From Dendrobium chrysotoxum (lineage: Eukaryota > Streptophyta > Magnoliopsida > Asparagales > Orchidaceae), in contig CM034315.1 of the NCBI GenBank assembly GCA_019925795.1, positions 3,286,001 to 3,350,000 of the forward strand: a DNA stretch of 64,000 nt, given 5' to 3'. Below are positions 55,904-64,000 of this stretch, piece after piece. The notes below the pieces were generated by a model. It was not told the origin of the DNA. It saw nothing but the letters and a program-made list of their open reading frames with translations, and did not search any database. The translations under genes and the position numbers were made by a program. How positions within the stretch are numbered: position 1 is the first letter of the stretch; the number at the start of each line of letters is the position of its first letter.

Positions 55904-57062
55904 CTCCTAGAGGGGTTGATTTTATTGACCTATTTGTTTGATTTGTTGCAAGTATGACATTTTTACAATGATAAAATACAACCATTAACACTCTCTTAAG
56001 CATTTCAAAGATGGTAGTCAATAATTTTTTTAGCAATGGATTACTTATTGAGACCCACCGTAAGGGCCAGCTATGCAATGGATGACTTATATGTGGTAAT
56101 CTTTTGAGTTGCTTTAGTATATAAGCAGATGTAGTCCAAGAGGGACTCTTAATCCCCTTATTGATCAATAAGGAAGGCTCGGGCCAACTCCATTGGGCAT
56201 TTTAAGACCGAAAACTTAGTAAAAAATGGCAAGTTACTCAAATGATGTCAAAATACTTACAATAAGAAATGTATCCCATTTGCATGTGGAGTATTTCAAA
56301 ATCATGAACAACACTCGACACCATAGATTTTTTATAATCGACAGTCAGGCATTGGAATCGTCCAAGTTGCCCAATGCTCAAAGGACAACCACTTGGATTG
56401 GTCAAGCATGGGGACTTCAAACTTCAACATTAAATATTCTTCTAAAAGTTATGTTGTGCAATGGGAGATGTTGGTCGCATATTCAATCAATGAACATTGG
56501 TAGTAAACTAGATATTAATGATGGGAGGGTGGAGGTATACATGGTCGTCTAAAAGATATGGAGAGTATTGGTGTTAGATTAGGTCATTTAAGGGAACGAA
56601 AAGTACTATGTCATTCAAGAAAAAAAAAACTAAATAGTTTACATGATTGTTAAATAATAGATATCGTCTTTCTTCCTAGAGTGTTATCTCTAACTATTAT
56701 AAATGCTCATCTTTTTTTCTCTTCTTTGGATCTTTTTCTTACCCCACATAACTTACATATATTGTCTCCATTATATGTGAGGATAATATTGTTATAAGGC
56801 AGAAAAATCATTGCAAAAATTCAAAATATTAACTTGTAGTAGTTATAACATAGTGACATCATTGGGGTTAAGCTAGTATTTAAGCTAGTGAATAAGTAAT
56901 TATTCAACATTTTTGTATCATTTTTTATAAGCACCTTGGCCGGAGTGGGCTGTCATGGTTCTATTCTCCAATAACTATTCTTCATTCAATTTATTCCTTT
57001 AACCTGATAGCACATCCATCGATCGAGATGAGGGGGTAAAGCCTTCCAAACCTCTTCATTTG

Positions 57063-57227
57063 GAGAAATTATTACGTGAGGCCATTGGACCGTTCGAAGG
57101 CCAATCAAGACGCGCCATATCACCCAATACACAGCGGTATATAGTAACATTATACAGTAAATTGATGACATGACGCGTCCTGATTGGCCTCCAGACGGCA
57201 TTTGGTGACCGCACGTAATAATTTCGC
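57063..57227. mobile_element. Mutator-like MITE (165 bp), left duplicate
   Basis: Ends GAGAAATTATTACGTGAGG and CCGCACGTAATAATTTCGC. Flanks are CTTCATTTG (57054-57062) and CTTCATTAT (57228-57236). The right duplicate's flank CTTCGTTTG supports an original CTTCATTTG duplication. It predates the segmental duplication because both copies carry it. Confidence 0.85.
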
Positions 57228-57760
57228 CTTCATTATTTTATCGAAGGTGTAAATGGAGTGAGATTTTTCAAATTTGCCATAAAATATATTTATAAAATGC
57301 AATTAGAACCTAAATTGATTGTTATACTGCTTCAATGTGAACTTTCATTTTTTTTATAAAATGTCTTATTTTGTACATGAATAGTAAAGATTAGACATTG
57401 CATTTAGTCATATTTATTACTATAATAGTTCAATATTGGTAGCCAAATTTAATTAGCCTTTATTTTTTCTCTCAATCATACAAGTACTAGCAAAGATTAA
57501 TGATGGTTGCAAAGTCCAAAGTTTTGGTAGAGTTTTTTCTTTGCAAAGAAAATTAAGCAATTGCTTTTAATTTGTATTTGAAATTTGATACTATACGAAG
57601 ATCTAACGATCGATCGATGTGAATGATTGATTTCAATAATTGTGTTTAATGAATGAATATGAATGAATCTTTAATTTTGAAGACTTGCATAATCTGACTT
57701 ACTATTAAAGATGGATTTAGAAGCGGTATAAATGACCTCCCATTTTATGATTAAAAATGA

Positions 57761-59785
57761 GGCTGTAAAAATGAGTTTATGGGTTGTATTTGGGTTTTAC
57801 ATAAAGGTGACCTGCATCCGATTGTATAAAACTCAAATGATTTGAATCCGATCTGGTAATCTATTTTGATTAAAAAATATATTTTTTATAACTTTTAACA
57901 ATAAAACTTAGATTAATTAAATCAAAAATATTTTTTTTAATTAGATGATGTAATTAGAAGTATTGGCCACCATAAAAGTTATCCCAAAAGCTTCCCTCTC
58001 TAGTGCATTATTGTGCTCTCCTAGAGGGGTTGATTTGATTGGCTTATTTGTTTGAGTTGTTGCAAGTATGACATTTCTACAACGATAAAATACACCATTA
58101 ATGCTCTCTTAAGCATTTCAAAGATGGCAGTCAATAATTTTTTAGCAATGGATTACTTATTGAGACCCATCGTAAGGGCAAACTATGCAATGGATCACTC
58201 ATATGTGGTAATATTTTGAGTTGCTTTAGTATATAAGCAGATGTAGCCTTAAAGGGACTCGCAATCCCCTTATTGATCAATAAGGAAGGCTCGGGCCAAC
58301 TCCATTGGGCATTTTAAGATTGAAAACTTAGTAACAAAATGGCAAGTTATTCAAATGATGTGAAAATACTTAAAATAAGAAATGTATCCCATTTGCATGT
58401 GGAGTATTTCAAAATCATGAACAACACTCAACACCATTTTTTTTTTTATAATCGAGAGTCGGGCATTAGAATCGTCAAAGTTGCCCAATGCTCAAAGGAC
58501 AACCACTTGGATTGGTCAAGCATGGGGACTTCAAACTTCAACAATAAAGATTCTTCTAAAAGTTATGGTGTGCAATGGGAGATGTTGGTCGCATATTCAA
58601 TCAATGGACATTGGTAGTAAACTAGATATTAATGATGGGAGGGTGGAGGTATACATGGTCTTCTAAAAGATATGGAGAGTATTGGTGTTAGATTAGGTCA
58701 TTTAAGGGAATGAAAAGCACTGTCATTCAAGAAAAAAAAAACACTAAATGGTTTACAATATTGTTAAATAATAGATATTGTCTTTCTTCTTAGAGTGTTA
58801 TCTCTAACTATTATAAATGCTCATCTTTTTTTCTTTTGTTTGTATCTTGTTCTTACCCCACATAACTTACATATATTGTCTCCATTATATGTGAGGATAA
58901 TATTATTATAAGAAGGCAGAAAAATCATTGCAAATTTTCAAAATGCTCATCTTTTTTTCTCTTCTTTGTATCATTTTTTATAAGTACATTGGTCGGAGTG
59001 GGTTGTCATGGTTATATTCTCCAATAACTATTATTCATTCAATTTATTCCTTTAACCTGATAGCACATTCATCGAGATGAGGGGGTAAAGCCTTCCAAAC
59101 CTTTTCATTTGGAGAAATCATTACGTGAGGTCATTGGACCATCTGGAGGCCAATTAGGACGTGCCACATCACTCAATACACAGTTATACATAATAATAGT
59201 ATACAGTAAATTGGTAACATGACATATCCTGATTGACCTCCAGACGGCATCTAGTGACCGCACGTAATAATTTCGCCTTCGTTTGACATCAAAGGTGTAA
59301 ATGGAGTGAGATTTTTCAAATTTGCCATAAAATGTATTTATAAAAGGCAGTTAGTACCTAAATTGATTATTGTGCTAATTCTTTAGACTTTCATTATTTT
59401 ATAAAAGGACTTATTTTGTACATGAATAGTAAAGATTAGAACATTGCATTTAGTCATATTTATTACTATAATAGTTCAATATTGGTAGCCATATTTAATT
59501 AGCCTTTATTTTTCTCTCAATCATACAAGTACTAGCAAAGATTAATGGTGGTTGCAATGTCAAAAGTTTTGGTAGAGTACTTCTTCCTTTGCAAAGAAAA
59601 TTAAGCAGTTGCTTTTAATTTATATTTGAAATTTGATACTATACGAAGATCTAACGATCGATCGATGTAAATGGTTGATTTCAATAATTGTGTTTAATGA
59701 ATGAATCTTTAATTTTGAAGACTTACATAATCTGACTTACTATTAAAGATGGATTTAGAAGGGGTATAAATGACCTCCCATTTTA
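57761..59785. repeat. Tandem duplication, right copy
   Basis: About 2.03 kb matching the left copy but without the solo LTR and the 219-bp MITE. It has its own small indels, including a repeated phrase (ATGCTCATCTTTTTTTCT) near 58945. No gene is supported. Confidence 0.85.
59112..59276. mobile_element. Mutator-like MITE (165 bp), right duplicate
   Basis: Counterpart of 57063-57227, with ends GAGAAATCATTACGTGAGG and CCGCACGTAATAATTTCGC and flanks TTTCATTTG (59103-59111) and CTTCGTTTG (59277-59285). Confidence 0.85.
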
Positions 59786-60329
59786 AATTCTTAATATGTC
59801 TTTGTAGATGATAAATATATATTAATAAGTCATCATTATTTAATATTTTTTATAGTAAATATTCAATCTATATCTCCTCCAAACAATAAAAATAATTTAT
59901 ATGCCCCAACTTAAAAAAAAATTTAATTCCATCACTAATACTACTACATGTGGATCATTCTCAAAAATAAAATAAAAAATCAGATGAAAGCAAGGCTATG
60001 ATATTCATTTAATTTCTTATTTTATCTTACCAATTGTGATTCATAACTTACTACTTTATACAATGTTTCATATATATAATTGCATAAGTAATTGTAAAAA
60101 AAAAATTTGGAAGCTTTTGGGAAGAAGAATGATATTTTGTATTGAAAAACTCTTTTAGATAAAAATATACATAAGTTTATTATGCAAGCTCTCTAAAATT
60201 GACAATATATTAAATAGATAATGTTGAATTTTAAGAGATGAACTTATATAATAAAAATTGATAGAAATAATTATTATTACAATCATTGTTATAAAAAAAA
60301 GCATAATTCCATTTATAAGGTATTGAAGA
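59786..60329. other. AT-rich intergenic sequence
   Basis: Nothing recognised between the two duplicated blocks. Confidence 0.5.
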
Positions 60330-61340
60330 ACAAATCAATGGGATTCATATTAATGAAAAAATAGAAAATAGTTTTAATAAACATATGTATTGCGATTTAC
60401 ATAATAAAAAAAGTGAAAAATAGAAAAAAAAACTATATGAAAAATGATAAGCATATATATATCTCTCTATGCAAATAACAAAGCCTCTTCATATCTATCC
60501 AATTTGATGTGTATGGTTGGTGTTAAAAACATCTTTTTTATAATGACAAAGGGTGCTTAGATGCATCCTAATAGGCTAGGGTACTTGGGTATGTGCATTC
60601 ATGCATGCATTCACATAGGGAACTATATATGAGTTGCTGGCTATAGGCGAGAGCGAGTGTTGCAGACTAAGATACCATGGCACAAGTGTGTGCTAATCGC
60701 ACATGAAGTTGGATGAATGTCAATGGACTAGAGTGTTTAGCCACATACAAGTGCTAATCAAAACATCAAGGTATGTGTCCCACATGCACAAAATTGGATG
60801 TGTGATGGCGAGTTAGGACATTTTGAGTGTACACACACATATGATGTTTTTTAGAAACTTCAAGAAATAATCATTACTTGGTTCATTTCGTATATACTAA
60901 AATTAAATATTGTTGTTTAGTTTTTGTGGTTTGTATGCCCTTTATATTAAAAGTTTGCGGTTAACTTTTATTCATAGATTATGAAGGAGTAGGACGAATG
61001 TATTGTTTGTAATTATTATTCCTCCATTGTGTTATTGAAAATAATATAATTTGTTGTTTGTGTTACGTAAAATTGTGCTACTACATATAGTTTGAATATT
61101 TGTTATTAATATTATGTACTTCATGGATTCAGATAATTTTCTGATAAATTCTTCTCGATAATTTGAGATATACTATTGATATTTTGTACTTAATTTTCAT
61201 CTTCAATTACTTCAAACAAGCTCTCGTATTAGAGAAAATTTTGCTTCCCTTTTCTTTTTTGATAATTGTTTTCATCCAAATAAACATTTGAGAAGAAAGT
61301 TGAATTTTCATTTTGTCCAATTATAATTTTTCATTATAAT
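60330..61340. repeat. Direct duplication, copy 1
   Basis: About 1 kb matching 62976-64000 in order: TTTTAATAAACAT...GATTTACATAAT, CCAATTTGATGTGTATG, AAGGGTGCTTAGATGCA, ATATGAGTTGCTGGCTATAG, CACATGCACAAAATTGGATG, and CAAGCTCTCGTATTAGAGAAA. Identity looks about 90% by eye with some indels. No reading frame is supported. Confidence 0.82.
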
Positions 61341-61364
61341 CAGTAAATATAAAACTTTAAAAAA

Positions 61365-62335
61365 AAATCTAGCAACGAGGGTCGAAAAAACCATAGTCTG
61401 GCGACAGAGATTGGAAGGATCATAATCGGTGGGCGACAGTGGTCAAAAAGACTGTTTTCTAGCAACGAAGGTCTGAAGGACCGCAGTTGGCAGGTGATGG
61501 TGGTCAAAAAGACAGTTGTCTGGCGACGGAGGTCAAAAGGATCGTAGTCGGCGGGAGACAATGGTAAAAAAAACCATTGTCAAGCAACGGAGGTCTGAAG
61601 GACCGTAGTCGGGGGGGGGCGATAGTGGTAAAAAAGATTGTTGTCTGGCGACGGAGGTCAGAAGGATCATAGTCAGCTGGCGACAGTGGTTAGAAAGACT
61701 GCTGTCTGGAGATAGAGATATGAAGGAGCGTAGTCGACGGGCGACAGTGGTCAGAAAAACCGTTATTTGGTGACGGAGGTCGGAAGGACAGTAGTCGGTG
61801 GGCGATAGTGATCAGAAGATCATTTTCTAGTGACGGAGGTCAGAAGGACCGTAGTCTAGTGTCAGAGGTCGGATAGACCATAATCGGCGGGCGAAAATGG
61901 TTAGAAAGACTGTTGTCCGGCGACAGAGGTCTGAAGGACCATAGTCGGTGGGCGATAGTGGTCAAAAAAATCGTTGTCTGGCAACAGAGGTCAGAAGAAC
62001 CGTAGTTGTCGGGCGACAGTGGTCAGAAAGATCATTGTCTGGCAACGAAGGTCTGAAGGACAATAGTCGGCAGGCGGCAGTGGTAAAAAAAAACTATTGT
62101 CTGGCGATGAAGTTAGGGAGGACCATAGTCGGCTAGCAACAGTGGTCAGAAAGACCACTATCTAGCGACGGAGGTCGGAAGGACCATAGTCGGCGGACAA
62201 TGGTGGTCAGAAAGACCGTTGTCTGGTAACGGAGGTTGGAATGATAGTAGTCGGAGGGCGACAGTTGTCAAAAAGACCATTGTCTGGCGATGAAGGTCGG
62301 AATGAACATAGTCGGCAGTTGGATGGAAGTCCGAC
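61365..62335. repeat. About 60-bp minisatellite with dimeric substructure
   Basis: About 16 tandem units such as GTCTGGCGACGGAGGTCAGA / AGGACCGTAGTCGGCGGGCG / ACAGTGGTCAGAAAGACCGTT. Successive landmarks are 60-61 bp apart (for example 61516 to 61577). Each unit divides into two related halves of about 30 bp, so it is a higher-order dimer. It lies inside the LTR-like segment that ends at 62975. Confidence 0.9.
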
Positions 62336-62975
62336 GTCAGTTGGTGGTCGGGTGGAAGTCCAGCATCAATTGATGGCCGGACAGAAGTCCGGCGACGGTC
62401 GGTGGTCCGATGGTGGTCGAGAAGGAGTCTGGTGGCAAGAGAGCCCTAATTTCTCTCTCTTCCTTCTCTCCCTTCTCTTTCTTGCTTCCGTCCCCTTTCC
62501 ATGAGGAATGAGGGGCCTATTTATAATTTTTTTTAGAGTGGCATGACCAGTAAATAGGAAGGAGATCAAGGGCAAGTTGGGATTGGTTTGAATGGACGAC
62601 CCATATTGATCTCCTTGATCGTGGACCGTTTACTGGGCATTTCAATGTCTTAATGATATTAGAATTTGACAATCTTAGACTTGTTGGATTCATATCGTTG
62701 AGCCGCTCGATTCAATTATAAGCATGTTACGTTTGGAAACCATTTTGTCATCCAATTTATAGTTTTAATCGTCCGAATGTGCTTCGGATCTTCCATTTAG
62801 GCTCGAATTGAGTCGAATTTGGTGTTGTTGGGTCAGTCTTTTCGAGACGTTCCGTTTGACTATAAATTTGCTGAAATCGAAGTTCAGAGAGTTCCAGATT
62901 TAATTTTGGAAGTTTTCAACTTGACTTTGCGTCGAGATTCGTGCCCGATCAGGATAATTTTTTGATGATTTATCA
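61365..62975 (-). mobile_element. LTR fragment related to the solo LTR at 54515, minus strand
   Basis: The reverse complement of 62490-62975 begins TGATAAATCATCAAAAAATT and follows the U3 of the solo LTR block by block: GGCACGAATCTCGACGC, CAAATTTATAGTC, CAACACCAAATTCGAC, GAATCC...AACAAG, TCAAGGAGATCAA and a TATA box at about 62515-62530. It then reaches a purine-rich leader and a minisatellite, as in the solo LTR. No R/U5 end was found before 61365, so it is truncated or rearranged at that side. Confidence 0.72.
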
Positions 62976-64000
62976 ATAATAATAAAAAATAGCAAAGAGT
63001 TTTAATAAACATGTGTTGAGATTTACATAATTTTTTTTAAAATAGAAGAAAAAATTTATGTAAAGAAGGTCCCTTATTATACTTGATCTAAAATTCTAAA
63101 TATAGTTTAACTTGTTCACCAATTCACAAATTCTAAAAAGAAAAGTAGAAAAATGATTAGCATATATATATATATATATATATATATGAAAATAACAAAT
63201 CCTCTTCATATCTAGCCAATTTGATGTGTATGATTGGTGTTAAAAGGTCTTTTTTATAAGGACAAAGGGTGCTTAGATGCACCCTAATAGCCTAGAGTAC
63301 TTGGGTCGTGCATCCATGCATGCATTCACATACAGAACTATATATGAGTTGCTGGCTATAGGGCGAGAACGAGTGTCGCGGGCTAAGACACCACAGCGCA
63401 AGTTTGTGCTAATCACACATGAAGTTAGGTGAATGGTAATGGACTAGAGCGTTTAACCACATACAAGTACTAATCAAAACATCAAGGTATGTGCCCCACA
63501 TGCACAAAATTGGATGTGTGATGGCGAGCTACGGCATTTTGAGTGTACGCACACGTATAATTTTTTTTTAACTTCAAGAAATAATCATTACTTGATTTAT
63601 TTCGTAGATACTAAAATTAAATATTGTTGTTTAATTTTTGTGGTTTGTATACCCTTTATATTAAAAGTTTGGGGCTCAAAGTTTTGTTCATAGATTATGA
63701 AGTAGTAGGACTAATGTATTGTTTGTAACTATTATTCCTCCTTTGTGTTATTGAAAATAATATAAATTGTGCTACTACATATAGTTTGAATATTTGTTAT
63801 TGATATTATGTACTTCATGGATTCAGATAATTTTTTGATAAATTCTTCTGGATAATTTGAGATGTGCTATTGATATTTTGTACTAAGTTTTTATCTCCAA
63901 TTATTTCAAACAAGCTCTCGTATTAGAGAAATTTTCCTTTCCTTTTCTTTTTTGATAATTATTATCATCCAAATAAATATTTGACAAGAAATTTGAATTT
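62976..64000. repeat. Direct duplication, copy 2 (runs off the window)
   Basis: Matches 60330-61340, with an extra about 90 bp near 63068-63150 and a longer AT run. Its left edge coincides with the LTR terminus at 62975. The match continues to the window end. Confidence 0.82.
63161..63187. repeat. (AT)n microsatellite
   Basis: Short AT run at the position of a shorter one (about 60451-60462) in copy 1 of the duplication. Confidence 0.85.

Larger units (their letters stand above)
54325..57747. repeat. Tandem duplication, left copy (with later insertions)
   Basis: Matches 57761-59785 in the same order, from GTAAAAATGAG...TATTTGGGTTTTA through GATGTAATTAG, TATTGGCCACC, GTGCTCTCCTAGAG, the 57063 MITE and on to GGTATAAATGACCTCCCATTTTA. 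After removing the solo LTR and the 219-bp MITE with their duplications, about 2.1 kb remains, against about 2.03 kb for the right copy. The 108-codon frame at 56226-56552 is frameshifted in the right copy and has no known homologue, so I do not call it a gene. Confidence 0.85.

Noticed and set aside
56226..56552. 108-codon frame starting MASYSNDVKI
   Set aside because: The tandem duplicate at 58339 has the same sequence with a frameshift, and no family is recognisable. Kept only as part of the duplication.
61365..62335. Regular repeats considered as a CRISPR array
   Set aside because: There are no unique spacers between units; the array is head-to-tail, diverged, and in plant DNA within an LTR.
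1..64000. tRNA, rRNA or snoRNA genes
   Set aside because: No cloverleaf, A/B-box pair or rRNA segment was recognised by eye; a covariance-model scan would be decisive.

Overview
The window is nuclear DNA of a flowering plant: AT-rich intergenic sequence, GT-AG introns, a VQ-domain gene, an organellar ribosomal protein gene, and dense plant-type transposable elements (Ty3 chromoviruses, an RTE LINE, hAT, Mutator-like and Harbinger-like elements). I cannot name the species from sequence alone. Only two ordinary host genes are supported, both on the minus strand.

Layout. 1-4 kb is AT-rich with small Harbinger-like and Mutator-like MITEs and an orphan GC-rich, telo-box-containing leader at about 480-600. 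A single-exon VQ-motif gene lies at 4092-4718. From 5.5 to 17 kb the sequence is a transposon patchwork: a decayed minisatellite, a GC-rich inverted-repeat element, several MITEs with clean target duplications, a 5'-truncated RTE LINE that itself carries a MITE, a deletion-derivative MULE (10226-13122), and an almost intact full-length RTE LINE (13728-16895, 17-bp target duplication). 17-23.7 kb is AT-rich, with microsatellites only.

24386-54062 is one gene on the minus strand, a mitochondrial-type ribosomal protein uL3 (L3-2 type). I resolved five exons giving 306 residues; all four introns are phase 0 and GT-AG. Intron 2 is 27,014 bp and holds a solo LTR (25784-27448), a young complete Ty3 chromovirus (28994-37533, minus strand), an older Ty3 element (42239-49543, plus strand) with a hAT deletion derivative in its integrase, and two 5'-truncated RTE LINE copies. 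These make up about 18.4 kb, or 68%, of the intron. The chromovirus LTRs and the diverged solo LTR share a small open reading frame starting MADPD downstream of the TATA box.

54.3-59.8 kb is a tandem duplication of about 2 kb. The left copy later took a 1.1-kb solo LTR and a 219-bp MITE, and the right copy preserves both unoccupied sites. 60.3-64 kb holds a second direct duplication of about 1 kb around a minus-strand relative of that LTR, whose interior has expanded into a minisatellite of about 60 bp.

In function, the VQ gene encodes a probable nuclear WRKY/MAP-kinase cofactor and uL3m an organellar large-subunit protein; everything else is mobile or repeat DNA. Several boundaries were fixed by exact target-site duplications read directly from the sequence; divergence figures are counts by eye.
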